Of a DNA stretch of 64,000 bases, positions 19,815 to 29,769 are shown piece after piece. The notes under the pieces were generated by a model. That model made no database searches. It was not told the DNA's origin and saw only the letters and a program-made list of their open reading frames with translations. Source of the stretch: Actinomycetota bacterium (GTDB taxonomy: Bacteria > Actinomycetota > Actinomycetes > Mycobacteriales > JACQDL01). The position numbers were made by a program, and so were the translations under genes. Location of the stretch: assembly GCA_016201065.1 (NCBI GenBank), contig JACQDL010000064.1, positions 23,121 to 87,120 on the forward strand, in the 5' to 3' direction. The first letter of the stretch is position 1; each line of letters starts with the position of its first letter.

Positions 19815-20726
19815 TCAGCCCACCGGCACGAACGTCGCGAGCAGGAGATACGCCACCGCGGCCGACGGCAGCAGCGAGTCGAGCCGGTCCATCAGCCCGC
19901 CATGCCCGGGAAGCCACGCGGCCATGTCCTTGATGCCGAGATCCCGCTTGATCATCGACTCGCCCAGGTCCCCGGTCGTGGCGGTGATCGCCATCGCCAG
20001 CCCGAACACCGCGCCCTGCCACCACCGGTCGTGGAAGACCAGATGGAAGTAGACCGCCCCGAAGGCCGTGCAGGCCAGTACCGAGCCGGCGAAGCCTTCG
20101 ATCGACTTCTTCGGGCTCACCGTCGGCGCCAGCGGGTGCCTGCCAACCAGGACCCCAGTTGCGTAGCCGAAGGTGTCGTTGCAGACCACCACCGCGATGA
20201 AGGCGATGACCCGGCTCGCTCCGTCCTCGGACCTGGCCATCAGCACCGCGAAGCCGGCCAGGAACGGCACGTACATCGCCACCAGCACACCGGTCGCCGT
20301 GTCGCGCAGGTATCCGGTCGGACCGTCGGGCAGCCGCCACACCCCGATCGCCAGCCCGGTCAGCAGGAAGGCCATGCCCAGCGCCTCCGCGCCACGCAAC
20401 CAGGCCAGCGCCTCCATCAGCACGCCGCCGACCAGCAGCGGTACGAGCGGCGGCCGCACCTCGGCCCGCGAGACCGCGCCGACCAGCTCCCAGGTACCCA
20501 CCCCAACGGCCAGGATCACGAGCACCGCGAACGCCGGCCGGTAGAACAGCAACGTCGCCGCGATCGCGCCGCCAAGGCCGAGGCCCACGGCGAGTGCGGC
20601 CGGGAGGTCACGGCCGGCCCGACGCCGCTCCGGCACCGGGACGACCGGCCGGGGGGTCCGCTGGGTCGGCTCGTCGCTCCACGCCATGCCGAACTGGCCG
20701 GCCGGCGAGTTCGGATCCGGTCTCAC
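19815..20726 (-). CDS. cdsA: Phosphatidate cytidylyltransferase
   Basis: An integral membrane enzyme that makes CDP-diacylglycerol from phosphatidate and CTP, the branch point for phospholipids including PI and cardiolipin. It has 303 residues. A 50-residue polar N-terminus precedes several TM helices. The CDS signature is present as [20 protein letters not shown] followed by [12 protein letters not shown] 20726 is chosen for its AGGGG site five bases upstream. It lies between frr and rlmN. Confidence 0.95.
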   Translation of the reverse strand: MRPDPNSPAGQFGMAWSDEPTQRTPRPVVPVPERRRAGRDLPAALAVGLGLGGAIAATLLFYRPAFAVLVILAVGVGTWELVGAVSRAEVRPPLVPLLVGGVLMEALAWLRGAEALGMAFLLTGLAIGVWRLPDGPTGYLRDTATGVLVAMYVPFLAGFAVLMARSEDGASRVIAFIAVVVCNDTFGYATGVLVGRHPLAPTVSPKKSIEGFAGSVLACTAFGAVYFHLVFHDRWWQGAVFGLAMAITATTGDLGESMIKRDLGIKDMAAWLPGHGGLMDRLDSLLPSAAVAYLLLATFVPVG

Positions 20727-20751
20727 GGCCACCCCTCCCCGCGCCCAGCGG

Positions 20752-21309
20752 TCAAACCTCGAGCAGCTCGGCTTCCTTGTGCCTGACGAGCTCATCGATG
20801 TGGTGGACGTGCTTGGCGGTGACGTCGTCGAGCTCCTTCTCCGCCCGCCGGCCGTCGTCCTCCCCCGCCTCGCCATCCTTGACGATCTTGTCGAGGGCGT
20901 CCTTGGCGTGCCGCCGGATGTTTCGCACCGCGACCTTCGCCTCCTCGCCCTTGTGCCGGGCGACCTTGGCCATCTCACGGCGGCGTTCCTCGGTCAGCTG
21001 CGGGATCACGATCCGGATGATCGTACCGTCGTTGCCCGGGTTGACCCCGAGGTCGGAGTCCCGGATCGCCTTCTCGATCGCCGCGAGCTGGCCGATGTCA
21101 TACGGCTTGATGATCGCCATCCGGGCCTCTGCGACGGTGACGGAGGCGACCTGCGGGATCGGTGTCGGCGTGCCGTAGTAGTCGATCGTCAGCCGGGCGA
21201 ACATGTGCGGTGTCGCCCTGCCGGTACGGATCCCGGCCAGCTCCTCCCTGGCCACCACGACGGCCTTCTCCATCCTCTCCTCGGCGTCGAGGAGCGTCTC
21301 GTCGATCAC
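20752..21309 (-). CDS. frr: Ribosome recycling factor
   Basis: With EF-G it splits post-termination ribosomes. 185 residues is the standard length. The three-helix bundle and hinge are recognised from [32 protein letters not shown] and [13 protein letters not shown]. Start GTG 21309 ([16 protein letters not shown]). It follows pyrH by 48 bases in the rpsB-tsf-pyrH-frr order. Confidence 0.97.
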   Translation of the reverse strand: MIDETLLDAEERMEKAVVVAREELAGIRTGRATPHMFARLTIDYYGTPTPIPQVASVTVAEARMAIIKPYDIGQLAAIEKAIRDSDLGVNPGNDGTIIRIVIPQLTEERRREMAKVARHKGEEAKVAVRNIRRHAKDALDKIVKDGEAGEDDGRRAEKELDDVTAKHVHHIDELVRHKEAELLEV

Positions 21310-21357
21310 CGTGTGCCTCCAGTCGGTGGGGTTCCGCGCGACAGCGCCGGCCGGCCA

Positions 21358-22122
21358 TCAGCCGACGTCGTGACTGACAATCGTGCCGATCTTCTCACCC
21401 GCGACGGCCCGCGCGATGTTCCCCTCGGTCAGCAGATCGAAGACGACGATCGGCAGGCCGTTGTCCATGCACAGGCTGAACGCCGTGGCGTCAGCCACCT
21501 TCAGCCCACGCTGCAGGACCTCGACATAGGGCAGCCGGTCGAACTTCGTCGCGCCCGGGTGGGTCCGTGGGTCGGCGTCGTACACGCCGTCGACGTGGTT
21601 CTTGCCCATCAGCAGCACGTCGCAGCCGATCTCCAGGGCACGCTGCGCGGCGCAGGTGTCGGTGGAGAAATAGGGCACGCCGAGGCCCGCGCCGAAGATC
21701 ACGACGCGCCCCTTCTCCAGGTGCCGGATCGCCCGGAGTGGGATGTACGGCTCGGCGACCTGCGCCATGTGGATCGCGGTCTGCACGCGGGTGTCGACCC
21801 CGCGCTTCTCCAGGAAATCCTGCAGCGCCAGGCAGTTCATCACCGTGCCGAGAATGCCCATGTAGTCGGCGCGGGCCCGGTCCATTCCCCCGTCAGACAG
21901 CTCCGCCCCGCGGAAGTAGTTCCCGCCACCGACGACGACCGCCACCTGCGCGCCGGTCGCGACGACGTCGCCGATCTGGCTGGCGATCGCCGCGACCACG
22001 TCGGGGTCGACGCCGAGACCGGTGCCCCCGGAGAGGGCCTGGCCGGAGAGCTTGAGCAGCACCCGGCCCCACCGCGGAAACTCGGCCGGCGACGCAACGA
22101 CCGCCGGATCGTCCATGGTCAC
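21358..22122 (-). CDS. pyrH: UMP kinase
   Basis: It phosphorylates UMP to UDP in pyrimidine synthesis and is a hexameric amino-acid-kinase-fold enzyme. It has 254 residues. The nucleotide-binding start [20 protein letters not shown], the segment [11 protein letters not shown] and [15 protein letters not shown] are diagnostic. The N-terminal 15 residues are an extra polar tail. It lies between tsf and frr, as in most bacteria. Confidence 0.97.
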   Translation of the reverse strand: MTMDDPAVVASPAEFPRWGRVLLKLSGQALSGGTGLGVDPDVVAAIASQIGDVVATGAQVAVVVGGGNYFRGAELSDGGMDRARADYMGILGTVMNCLALQDFLEKRGVDTRVQTAIHMAQVAEPYIPLRAIRHLEKGRVVIFGAGLGVPYFSTDTCAAQRALEIGCDVLLMGKNHVDGVYDADPRTHPGATKFDRLPYVEVLQRGLKVADATAFSLCMDNGLPIVVFDLLTEGNIARAVAGEKIGTIVSHDVG

Positions 22123-22205
22123 GGGCGCTCTCCTCGTCGTCGCGTTCCCGGCACCGATCCGCCGCGCGTCCGCCTGGGGCGAGCGCGCGGCGGCACCTGC
22201 TGACC

Positions 22206-23027
22206 CTACGCCCGGCCCACCTCGAACCGAACGAAGCGGGTCACGGTCACACCGGCGTCGTCGAGCACCTGCCGGACCGTCCGCTTGTTGTCCTGCACCG
22301 AGGACTGCTCCAGCAGCACGGTCTCCTTGAAGAACCCGCTCATCCGACCGTCCACGATCTTCGGCAATGCCGGCTCGGGTTTGCCCTCCTCGCGGGCGGT
22401 CGCCTCGGCGATCCGCCGCTCGTTGGCGACCACCTCGGCCGGCACGTCCTCGCGGCTGAGGTACGTCGGCCGCATGGCCGCAACCTGCATGGCGGCACCG
22501 CGCGCGGCGTCCGCCGACGACCCCTCGTAGGCGATGAGCACCCCGACCTGGGGCGGCAGGTCAATGGCCCGCCGGTGCAGGTAGACCTCGACCGCACCGT
22601 CGACCACCACGACCCGCGCCAGCTGCAGCTTCTCACCAATCACCGAGGACACCGCGTCGATGTTCTCGGTGACGGTCCGCCCATCGGCGAGCGGCTCGGC
22701 GAGCAGCGCCTGGATGTCACCGACCCGCGTCTCGGCGGCCCTCGCCACGATCTCCGCCGCGAGCTGCTGGAACTGTGCGTTCTTCGCGACGAAGTCGGTC
22801 TCACAGTTGAGCTCGATCATCGCGCCGCCCGCAGCCGCGATCAGGCCGTTGGAGGCCGTGCGCTCGGCGCCACGCTTGGCGACCTTGGCCGCGCCCTTGA
22901 TCCGCAGGACCTCGACTGCCTTCTCGAAGTCGCCGTCGGTCTCCTCCAATGCCCGCTTTGCGTCCATCATGCCGGCACCGGTGTTGTCGCGAAGCCTCTT
23001 GACGTCCAAGGCGGTGAAGTTTGCCAT
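22206..23027 (-). CDS. tsf: Elongation factor Ts
   Basis: The guanine-nucleotide exchange factor for EF-Tu. It has 273 residues from ATG 23027. The N-terminal UBA-like domain and signature read [20 protein letters not shown], followed by [14 protein letters not shown], the EF-Tu contact loop. Length is normal for actinobacteria. It follows rpsB after 86 bases that contain a 7-base-stem hairpin directly behind the rpsB stop. Confidence 0.97.
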   Translation of the reverse strand: MANFTALDVKRLRDNTGAGMMDAKRALEETDGDFEKAVEVLRIKGAAKVAKRGAERTASNGLIAAAGGAMIELNCETDFVAKNAQFQQLAAEIVARAAETRVGDIQALLAEPLADGRTVTENIDAVSSVIGEKLQLARVVVVDGAVEVYLHRRAIDLPPQVGVLIAYEGSSADAARGAAMQVAAMRPTYLSREDVPAEVVANERRIAEATAREEGKPEPALPKIVDGRMSGFFKETVLLEQSSVQDNKRTVRQVLDDAGVTVTRFVRFEVGRA

Positions 23028-23090
23028 CGTATGTCTTCCGTCCGTCCTTCTCCGGGCGTGGTCATGCTGCTGGTGGGGATGTGCGCCGGC

Positions 23091-23113
23091 CGGCAGCGCC
23101 GAGCCTGCTGCCG
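23091..23113 (-). terminator. Hairpin directly after rpsB, possible attenuator before tsf
   Basis: CGGCAGC (23091-23097) pairs with GCTGCCG (23107-23113) around a 9-base loop, ending next to the rpsB stop codon. No U-run follows. It may partly terminate or stabilise the rpsB mRNA and so set the S2 to EF-Ts ratio. Confidence 0.4.
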
Positions 23114-24088
23114 CTACCGCGAGTCGGCGCTGGCCTCGACCGGGACCGGGACACCTTCCGGCTGGCTGCCATCGGGGAGCGCGTCGGCACTGCCCGATGC
23201 CACCACCGTGACCTGGTCGGCGGGCTGCTCCGCGATCGGCTCGGCGGGCTGCTCCGCGATCGGCTCGGCGGGCTGCTCCGCGATCGGCTCGGCGGGCTGC
23301 TCCAGCAGCTGGCGCTCCCACTCGGCCAGCGGCTCGTCCGAGCCGAGCTGCCCACCGGGCTCCGGCTTGTCGGCTCCGTCGGTGACGCCCGCGCGGGCCG
23401 CAGACCGAGCCATCAGGCCGTCGGCCACCGCGTCGGCGATGACCCGCGTCAGCAACGCACAGCTGCGGATCGCGTCGTCGTTGCCCGGGATCTTGTAGTC
23501 GACCTCGTCCGGGTCGCAGTTCGTGTCGAGCACCGCGACGACCGGGATGCCCAGCTTGCGCGCCTCGCTGACCGCGATGTGCTCCTTCTTGGTGTCGATG
23601 ATCCACACCGCACTGGGCACCTTCTGCATGTTCCGAATGCCACCGAGGGTGCGCTCCAGCTTCTCCTTTTCCCGGCGCAGGATCAGCGACTCCTTCTTCG
23701 TGCGGGTGCCGAACGACCCGGCCTGCTCCAGCGCCTCCAGCTCCTTCAGCCGCTGCAGCCGCTTGAACACGGTGGAGAAGTTGGTGAGCATGCCGCCGAG
23801 CCACCGCTGGTTGACGAAGGGCATGCCCACCCGCTGGGCCTGCTCGGCGATCGCCTCCTGGGCCTGCTTCTTGGTGCCGACGAACAACACGGTGCCGCCG
23901 TGCGCCACGGTCTCCTTGACGAAGTCGTAGGCGTTGTCGATGTAGGTCAGCGTCTGCTGCAGGTCGATGATGTAGATGCCGTTGCGCTCGGTGAAGATGA
24001 ACCGCTTCATCTTCGGGTTCCAGCGGCGGGTCTGGTGACCGAAGTGAACGCCGGAGTCGAGCAGGTTACGCATGGTGACGACGGCCAT
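23114..24088 (-). CDS. rpsB: 30S ribosomal protein S2, with repeat-bearing C-terminal tail
   Basis: A component of the small subunit. It has 324 residues from ATG 24088 ([20 protein letters not shown]). Core motifs are [36 protein letters not shown] and [20 protein letters not shown]. After about residue 235 a long acidic tail contains three perfect copies of the octapeptide EQPAEPIA plus part of a fourth, encoded by a 24-base tandem repeat. The tail is longer than in E. coli S2 and is probably disordered and surface-exposed. Confidence 0.97.
   Translation of the reverse strand: MAVVTMRNLLDSGVHFGHQTRRWNPKMKRFIFTERNGIYIIDLQQTLTYIDNAYDFVKETVAHGGTVLFVGTKKQAQEAIAEQAQRVGMPFVNQRWLGGMLTNFSTVFKRLQRLKELEALEQAGSFGTRTKKESLILRREKEKLERTLGGIRNMQKVPSAVWIIDTKKEHIAVSEARKLGIPVVAVLDTNCDPDEVDYKIPGNDDAIRSCALLTRVIADAVADGLMARSAARAGVTDGADKPEPGGQLGSDEPLAEWERQLLEQPAEPIAEQPAEPIAEQPAEPIAEQPADQVTVVASGSADALPDGSQPEGVPVPVEASADSR
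23221..23303 (-). repeat. 24-base perfect tandem repeat inside rpsB
   Basis: Three identical 24-base units occur at 23221-23244, 23245-23268 and 23269-23292, plus 11 bases of a fourth. They are in frame with rpsB and encode EQPAEPIA repeats. The lack of any mismatch points to recent expansion or gene conversion. Confidence 0.95.
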
Positions 24089-24408
24089 GGCCGCGCCTCC
24101 CCTTCCGCGCCCCGTGGGGCGCAATCCCGGTTGGTGTCCGGCGGCGGATGCCACCGTGCCTGGCGCCCCTGGCGCGCCGTTCCGGGTTCGGAACGAACCT
24201 GGACCGAGCGGCGCACCACCGGCAGTCGCCGGATCGGGGCACGCGAAGTCGACACGTCAAGAGACGAGCCGCTCCCCGGAGTGTACGGCGTCCTGGGTGG
24301 CGGCCCGAAACGGGCTGATGTCAAGCCACCATCCACAGGACCCCGGCACGCTCCACAGACGCCCGACGCGGGATTGGTTCCGGCATCCCCGGGCGGCAGG
24401 CTCGCGGC
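24089..24408. promoter_or_regulatory. Divergent intergenic region of rpsB and the M23 gene (320 bases)
   Basis: No convincing gene is seen. For rpsB on the minus strand there is a TTGACA hexamer (24324-24319) and a TACACT hexamer (24285-24280), but they are 33 bases apart, so at most one belongs to a standard promoter. GCCCG-TTT-CGGGC forms a small hairpin between them. An rpsB leader of about 190 bases would allow S2 autoregulation, which is inference. Confidence 0.35.
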
Positions 24409-25173
24409 ATGACACCGCCGCACAGACCGCCGCACAGGCTGGCGCACAGACGGGCGCACAGACGGGCGCACAGACGGGCGCGCTGGCACCGCCCGATGGT
24501 CGCCGCCATGGTCATGTTCCTGGTCACCCTGGTCGGTGGCGTCCTCACCGGTGGCCGGGCGACCGCCGGCGGTGGGGCGCAGGCTGACCCTGTCCGGTGG
24601 GGGTGGCCGCTTCCGGGTCAGCCCGAGGTCACCCGGCGGTTCGACCCACCGACGACGCCCTACGGTCGTGGACACCGCGGGGTCGACCTCGCCGCGAGCA
24701 CCGGCGCGCCGGTGCTCGCGGTCGGCGGCGGGGTCGTGGGGTACGCCGGCCCAGTCGCCGGACGCGGGGTGGTGACCGTGCTCCACCCCGACGGGCTCCG
24801 CACGACCTACGAGCCAGTCCTCGCCGGGCTCCGCCCGGGTCAGCCGGTCAAGCGCGGCGATGAGCTCGGGACGGTGCTGCCCGGGCATCCGGGTTGCCCT
24901 CGGCCGGCATGCCTGCACTGGGGGCTGTTGCGTGGTGATGTCTACCTCGACCCACTGTCGCTGGTCGGCCGTCGACCTGTCCGGCTGCTCCCGATCACCG
25001 TCCCGGTTGCCGGTCCCAGCGGCCGTGCGGTCACAGCTCCCCCAGCCGCGTCGGCGAGGCAGGCGGATCGTTCCGGCCGTGACCCATGGGTCCGGGTCCA
25101 GCAGGTCGGTCTCGCCTGTGCGGTGTGTCTCGTCGCGGTCGGGGCGTTCCTCACCGGCCGCCGACCACCGTGA
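24409..25173 (+). CDS. M23/LytM-domain protein, probably catalytically degenerate
   Basis: A 254-residue exported or membrane-tethered protein. The N-terminus is Arg/His-rich with a RAHR repeat, then a hydrophobic signal segment VAAMVMFLVTLVGGVL. The LytM domain starts near residue 62. Zinc ligands are seen in GHRGVDLA and ACLHWG. The usual catalytic His residues of the YxHL and HxH motifs appear replaced (TTYEPV and CLHWG), so it may bind rather than cut peptidoglycan. A second hydrophobic segment (LACAVCLVAVGAFL) ends the protein, so it may be anchored at both ends. ATG 24496 is an alternative start. A similar gene sits beside rpsB in other actinobacteria, as I recall. Confidence 0.82.
   Translation: MTPPHRPPHRLAHRRAHRRAHRRARWHRPMVAAMVMFLVTLVGGVLTGGRATAGGGAQADPVRWGWPLPGQPEVTRRFDPPTTPYGRGHRGVDLAASTGAPVLAVGGGVVGYAGPVAGRGVVTVLHPDGLRTTYEPVLAGLRPGQPVKRGDELGTVLPGHPGCPRPACLHWGLLRGDVYLDPLSLVGRRPVRLLPITVPVAGPSGRAVTAPPAASARQADRSGRDPWVRVQQVGLACAVCLVAVGAFLTGRRPP
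24442..24477 (+). repeat. 12-base tandem repeat at the 5' end of the M23 gene
   Basis: Three perfect copies of GCGCACAGACGG, preceded by degenerate copies back to about 24418. They encode an HRRA/RAHR repeat before the signal segment. Copy number probably varies between strains. Confidence 0.9.
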
Positions 25174-25231
25174 GATCGACCGGTCCGCTCCTGATGGGGA
25201 GCGGGACACCGCACCACGCGCAGGCAGCCAG

Positions 25232-26248
25232 TCAGGCCCGGGGATGGGCCTGCCGGTAGACCGCCCGGAGCCGCTCGACCGACACGTGCGTGTAGATCTG
25301 GGTGCTCGCCAGGCTCGCGTGCCCCAGGATCTCCTGGACCGACCGCAGGTCGGCGCCGCCATCAAGCAGGTGGGTGGCTGCGGAGTGACGGAGGCCGTGC
25401 GGACCGATGTCGGGAGCGCCCGGCACCGCAGCGACCCGTCGGTGCACGACGCGCCGCACGAGGCGTGGGTCGATACGTCCGCCCCGGTTGCCGAGGATGA
25501 GCGCATGGCCGCTGCGGTCCGTGGCCAGAGCGGGGCGCCCGACAACGAGCCACCGGTCCAGCGCCCGTTCGGCGGGCACGCCGTACGGGACCGCGCGCGG
25601 CTTGCGGCCCTTGCCGAGCACCCGCATCAGCCTCCGTTCGCGGTCGACATCGTCAAGGTCGAGGCCGGCGAGCTCGGCGACCCGGACGCCCGTGCCGTAG
25701 AGCATCTCCAGGATCATCCGGTCACGCAGCTCGGTCGGGTCGAGGCCGTCGACCGCCTCGATGACCGCGCACGCTTCCGTCTCGCGCAGCACGGCAGGCA
25801 AGGTCCGCTGGGCCTTCGGACCGACCAGCCGCAACCCCGGGTCCTGCTTCAGGAGGCCACGGCGGTACGCGAAGGCGGAAAACGATCGGACGGCGGCCGT
25901 TCGGCGCGCCAGGGTACTGCGTGCCGCACCACGCCGGTGCATGCCGGCCAGCCAGACCCGCATGGCGGCGAGGTCCAGCGCCGCCAGCTCGGTCGCACCG
26001 GACCCTGCCAGCTGATCCATGAGATCGACCAGGTCGGTGAGGTAGGCCCGGACCGTGTGCTCCGACAACGACCGTTCAGCGCGCAGGTACCGCTCGAAGG
26101 CGAGGAGAGGTTCACCCAGCCCCTCTGGGAGCGCGCCCCGCAACTCCGCCGTGGACGGCCGCCGGATGGAGCCGGGGGGGTCCTCCACGCGTTTCCGGCC
26201 ACCGTGGCGATGTCTCTCGGCGGCCGACGGATCTCTGGCGCTGACCAT
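25232..26248 (-). CDS. xerC: Tyrosine recombinase XerC
   Basis: A site-specific recombinase that with XerD resolves chromosome dimers at dif before division. It has 338 residues from ATG 26248. The first 35 residues are a polar extension. The SAM-like core-binding domain runs to about residue 140. Catalytic residues are Arg in GTGVRVAEL (about 186), His and Arg in [10 protein letters not shown] (about 281-284), His in [10 protein letters not shown] and Tyr in IYTHV (about 317). It is beside dprA, as in other actinobacteria, and no integrase-type accessory genes or att repeats are near, so it is the housekeeping enzyme. Confidence 0.93.
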   Translation of the reverse strand: MVSARDPSAAERHRHGGRKRVEDPPGSIRRPSTAELRGALPEGLGEPLLAFERYLRAERSLSEHTVRAYLTDLVDLMDQLAGSGATELAALDLAAMRVWLAGMHRRGAARSTLARRTAAVRSFSAFAYRRGLLKQDPGLRLVGPKAQRTLPAVLRETEACAVIEAVDGLDPTELRDRMILEMLYGTGVRVAELAGLDLDDVDRERRLMRVLGKGRKPRAVPYGVPAERALDRWLVVGRPALATDRSGHALILGNRGGRIDPRLVRRVVHRRVAAVPGAPDIGPHGLRHSAATHLLDGGADLRSVQEILGHASLASTQIYTHVSVERLRAVYRQAHPRA

Positions 26249-26280
26249 GACACTGACCGTCGTCGCTGGAGCCCATCGCG

Positions 26281-27471
26281 TCAACCTCCCTGGGGGTGAG
26301 TCGGTAGCACGGCACCACCCGACGCGCGTGGCTGGGGCGCGAGCCGCCACTCGCCGTTCGTTGACTCGACGAACCCCGCCGCCTCCAGCACTGGAAGGCT
26401 CCGCAGCACCGTCCGAGCCGGCACGCCAGCAGCGCGGGCGATCCGCTCGACGGGCGCCGCGCGACGCACCGGCACCCCGTCGAGGACCTGCCGCGTCGTG
26501 TCGTCGAGGGTATCCAGCGGCACACCCGCCGAGGGATCGCGGCAGCCGTCGAGCCCGGCCCCGAGCGGACCGACTTCCGCCAGCACATCTGCGGCGCAGG
26601 TGACCAGCCGAGCGCCGTCGCGGGCAAGGTCGTGACTGCCGACGGACATCGCCGAGGTGACGGGACCGGGCACCACCATGACCGGCCGGCCGAGTTCCCG
26701 AGCACGCCGCGCCGTCTGCTTGGCGCCGCTGCGCCGGCCGGCCTCGACCACGACCGTCCCCGCGGTCAACCCCGCGATCAGCCGGTTGCGGACGAGGAAC
26801 CGGTGCCGCTGCGGCGCGCAACCCGGCGGCCACTCGCTGACCAGCAGCCCCGTGTCGGCGAGCCGGTCGAACAGCCTCCGGTTGCCGGCCGGGTACGGCA
26901 GGTCCAGCCCGCCCGCGATGACCGCGATCGTCGGGGTCGATCCGCTCAACGCGCCGCGATGGGCCGCCGCATCGATGCCGTAGGCGCCCCCCGAAACCAC
27001 CGACCAACCCTGCTCGGACAGGTGGTACGCGAGGTCCGTCGCCACATGCGTCCCATACGCCGTCGCCGCCCGACTGCCGACCACCGCGACGGCACGCTCG
27101 GTCAGCTCCACGGTCCGCCCGGCCCCCCGCAGCCACAGCATCAGCGGTGCGGCCAGATCGGGCACGCCCCGTGCGGTGGCCACGTCCATCGGCAGAAGTG
27201 GGTACGCCGGCCAGTCCGGATCTTCGGGGAAGAGCGTCCGGATGCCGTGCCGGTGGGCGATCTCCAGATCCCGGTCCACCCTGTCCTCAGCGCTGCGTGC
27301 CGCCGCCAGTGACCGGATCGCGTCCGGGGCCGCTCCGCACCGGATCCGGTGCGCGGCCTCCTGCGGACCGAGACGCTCGACGTACTCGATCACCGCGGCG
27401 GAGCCCGGCTCCACCGTCCTCGCCAACCACACGCGGGCCCGCCGCGCATCGTCAAGGCCGCCACCAGTCAT
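26281..27471 (-). CDS. dprA: DNA-processing protein DprA
   Basis: It binds incoming single-stranded DNA and loads RecA in natural transformation; in non-competent species its role is unclear. It has 396 residues. The Rossmann/SLOG domain shows [51 protein letters not shown] and RNRLIAGLT. The last 65 residues form a winged-helix domain ([20 protein letters not shown]). Its ATG overlaps the yifB stop as ATGA. Confidence 0.95.
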   Translation of the reverse strand: MTGGGLDDARRARVWLARTVEPGSAAVIEYVERLGPQEAAHRIRCGAAPDAIRSLAAARSAEDRVDRDLEIAHRHGIRTLFPEDPDWPAYPLLPMDVATARGVPDLAAPLMLWLRGAGRTVELTERAVAVVGSRAATAYGTHVATDLAYHLSEQGWSVVSGGAYGIDAAAHRGALSGSTPTIAVIAGGLDLPYPAGNRRLFDRLADTGLLVSEWPPGCAPQRHRFLVRNRLIAGLTAGTVVVEAGRRSGAKQTARRARELGRPVMVVPGPVTSAMSVGSHDLARDGARLVTCAADVLAEVGPLGAGLDGCRDPSAGVPLDTLDDTTRQVLDGVPVRRAAPVERIARAAGVPARTVLRSLPVLEAAGFVESTNGEWRLAPQPRASGGAVLPTHPQGG

Positions 27472-28991
27472 GCGACGGCCCGGTGCCGCAGTCGAAGGTA
27501 GGCGGCCTCGTTGACATCGCCGGCATCCGGCATACCTCGCCCGGCCAGGTCGGCGATCGACCAGGCGACCCGGAGCACCCGCTCGTAGCCACGGAGGCTC
27601 AGCTCACCCCGGTCGAGGAGCCGATCGGCAAGCTCACGGGCAGTCCTGGGGAGCGGCCAGCGGCAGCGCAGCTCACGTCCGGGTACCTCGCAGTTCAGCC
27701 GCCACGGCGTACCGGCGAACCTCTCACCGGCGGCGGCCCGGGCCGCGCCAACCCGCTCGGCCACCACCGCGCTGGACTCGCCGCGATCCGAGGCGTGGAG
27801 CTCGGCCCCGCCGACGGGAGTCAGATCGACCTGGAGGTCGACCCGATCCAGGAGCGGCCCGGACAGGCGCGCCGCGTAGCGACGCCGCACGGTCGACGGG
27901 CAGCAGCACGCCTGGTCGCCGGACGCGGAGGCACACGGGCAAGGGTTGGCCGCGAGGACGAGCTGGCATCGGGCCGGATAGCGGGTCACGCCGTGGGCCC
28001 GGGCGAGCACCACCTCGCCCCGTTCCATCGGTTGCCGGAGCGAGTCCAGCACGCGCGGGGCGAACTCCGGCGCCTCGTCGAGGAACAGGATCCCGCGGTG
28101 CGCCAGCGACACCGCTCCCGGCCCGGCCAGCCCCGTGCCGCCGCCCACCAGCGCCGCCATCGACGCGGTGTGGTGCGGATCCTGGAACGGTGGCCGGCGG
28201 ATCAACGGCGGGCCCTCCGGCAACGCCCCGGCGACCGAGTGGATCGCGGTCACCTCCAGCGCCGCCTCGTCGTCAAGGGCTGGCAGCAGACCTGGCAGCC
28301 GCTCGGCGAGCATGGTCTTGCCGGAGCCTGGGGGCCCGGACAGGAACAGGTGGTGGCCGCCTGCCGCGGCGACCTCCACGGCACGCCGCCCGACGGCCTG
28401 ACCCACGAGGTCATCAAGGTCAGGACCGGCCACCCGGGCGGGCTGCCCCGACGGTCGGCCCACCACCACGTCGGCCGGGTCGCCCCGCAGCCAGGCAGCG
28501 ACGTCGGCGAGGCGGGCCGCGCCGCGCACCTCCACCCCGGAAACGAGAGCGGCCTCGGCGGCGTTCGCCCGCGGCACCAGCACCCGGCGCACTCCGGCCC
28601 GCGCGGCGGCGACCACCGCGGGGAGCACCCCACGCACGGGCCGCACCCTGCCATCCAGCCCGAGCTCGCCGAGGACCACGACGTCGTCCAGCGCCCCGAC
28701 CGGAACCTGCCCAGCGGCGCCACCGATCGCCAGGGCGAGCGCGAGGTCAAAGTGCGAGCCGTGCTTGCGCAACGACGCAGGAAGCAACCCGACCGTGATC
28801 CGGCGAGCCGGCCACGCCAGACCCGAGTTCAGCATCGCCGCCCGGACCCGGTCCCGGGACTCCGACAGCGCCTCGTCCGGCAGACCGACCAGGCTGAATC
28901 CCGGAAGCCCCGCGGACAGGTCCGCCTCCAGGTCGACGAGGTGACCGTCGACCCCCAGAACGGTGACGGAGCGGGTCCGGGCGAGCGCCAT
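27468..28991 (-). CDS. yifB: YifB family Mg chelatase-like AAA ATPase (ComM-like)
   Basis: A 507-residue cytosolic ATPase. Homologue ComM is a hexameric helicase that promotes branch migration in transformation. The N-terminal Lon-S5-like domain (VLGVDGHLVDLEADLSAGLP) is followed by Walker A SGPPGSGKT near residue 215, Walker B ILFLDEAPEF, and a Cys cluster with CPCASASGDQACCC typical of YifB. It is coupled with yraN by a TGATG overlap and with dprA by ATGA, forming the yraN-yifB-dprA DNA-processing set. Confidence 0.95.
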   Translation of the reverse strand: MALARTRSVTVLGVDGHLVDLEADLSAGLPGFSLVGLPDEALSESRDRVRAAMLNSGLAWPARRITVGLLPASLRKHGSHFDLALALAIGGAAGQVPVGALDDVVVLGELGLDGRVRPVRGVLPAVVAAARAGVRRVLVPRANAAEAALVSGVEVRGAARLADVAAWLRGDPADVVVGRPSGQPARVAGPDLDDLVGQAVGRRAVEVAAAGGHHLFLSGPPGSGKTMLAERLPGLLPALDDEAALEVTAIHSVAGALPEGPPLIRRPPFQDPHHTASMAALVGGGTGLAGPGAVSLAHRGILFLDEAPEFAPRVLDSLRQPMERGEVVLARAHGVTRYPARCQLVLAANPCPCASASGDQACCCPSTVRRRYAARLSGPLLDRVDLQVDLTPVGGAELHASDRGESSAVVAERVGAARAAAGERFAGTPWRLNCEVPGRELRCRWPLPRTARELADRLLDRGELSLRGYERVLRVAWSIADLAGRGMPDAGDVNEAAYLRLRHRAVA

Positions 28992-29344
28992 CAGAAGGCC
29001 CCGGGCAGGTGCCGGACCCGCAGGCCACCGCTGCCCCTGAGCACGGTGACCACATCGAACCGCAGCTCCACGGCAGCGTGTTCGTGGGCGGCGAGCCAGC
29101 GCAGGGCCAACCGGCGCACTCTGCCCGCCTTGGCCCGCCCGACAGCCTCGGCGGGGTCACCGAAGGCGAGCCCGGACCGGGTCTTGACCTCGCAGAACAC
29201 GAGCACCGGGCCGTCCCTGGCCACGATGTCGAGCTCACCCTCCGGGCAGCGCCAGTTGCGGTCGAGCACGACCAACCCAGCCCGCTCCAGCTGCTCCACC
29301 GCGACCTGCTCACCGAACCGGCCTAGCGCATCCTTGACTCGCAT
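28991..29344 (-). CDS. yraN: YraN family protein (UPF0102, nuclease-fold)
   Basis: A 117-residue protein of the restriction-endonuclease-like fold. It has the family core LGRFGEQVAVEQLERAG, then NWRCPEGELDIVARD and VFCEVKTRSGLAFGDPAEAV, where Glu, Asp and ExK form a PD-ExK-type active site. ATG 29344 is chosen because the homologous region starts there. Cellular function is not established, but neighbours yifB and dprA suggest DNA handling. Confidence 0.92.
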   Translation of the reverse strand: MRVKDALGRFGEQVAVEQLERAGLVVLDRNWRCPEGELDIVARDGPVLVFCEVKTRSGLAFGDPAEAVGRAKAGRVRRLALRWLAAHEHAAVELRFDVVTVLRGSGGLRVRHLPGAF

Positions 29345-29460
29345 GCCTCCAGCGTGCGGGCGAGCGGGCCGATCGGCGCCGGCAGCTACCACGTTGTGGA
29401 TGAGGTCGACGGCTGTGGACGGTCGCTTGACCGACCCCGCCCGATCCCGTGCCGCCCCGG

Positions 29461-29769
29461 CTAGTCGCCCGGCAGCTCCAGCTCGGGGCGCTCCAGCTCC
29501 TCGATGTTCACGTCCTTGAAGGTGACGACACGGACGTTCTTGACGAATCGCGCCGGACGGTACATGTCCCAGACCCATGCGTCCTGCATGGCCACCTCGA
29601 AGTAGATCTCGCCGTCGGCGTTCCGCGGCTGCAGGTCGACTGAGTTCGTGAGGTAGAAGCGGCGCTCAGTCTCCACGACGTAGGAGAACTGCCGCACGAT
29701 GTCGCGGTACTCGCGATAGAGCTGCAGCTCCATCTCGGTCTCGTACTGCTCGAGATCCTCGGTGCTCAT
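29461..29769 (-). CDS. DUF2469 domain-containing protein
   Basis: A highly conserved 102-residue actinobacterial protein of unknown function. It begins MSTEDLEQYETEMELQLYRE and contains YVVETERRFYLTNSVDLQPR and VWDMYRPARFVKNVRV. The charge is acidic, with no TM segment. Its start overlaps the rnhB stop as ATGA. The low divergence typical of this family and its constant place beside rnhB suggest a basic role, possibly in nucleic-acid metabolism (inference). Confidence 0.93.
   Translation of the reverse strand: MSTEDLEQYETEMELQLYREYRDIVRQFSYVVETERRFYLTNSVDLQPRNADGEIYFEVAMQDAWVWDMYRPARFVKNVRVVTFKDVNIEELERPELELPGD

Noticed and set aside
20686..22203. Open frame of 505 codons on the plus strand
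   Set aside because: It lies antisense to frr and pyrH, both well supported, and shows no domain pattern.
23221..23303. Possible CRISPR-like repeat array
   Set aside because: Units are contiguous with no spacers, in frame, and encode the S2 tail.
24280..24324. TTGACA plus TACACT as one rpsB promoter
   Set aside because: The hexamers are 33 bases apart, too far for a single sigma-A promoter.
24089..24408. whiG-type sigma factor gene near rpsB, as in streptomycetes
   Set aside because: No sigma-factor reading frame exists between xerC and rpsB; only the M23 gene is there.
25232..26248. Phage or integrative-element integrase
   Set aside because: The recombinase lies beside dprA in the conserved order, with no excisionase, tRNA target or att-like repeats. 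It is the housekeeping XerC.
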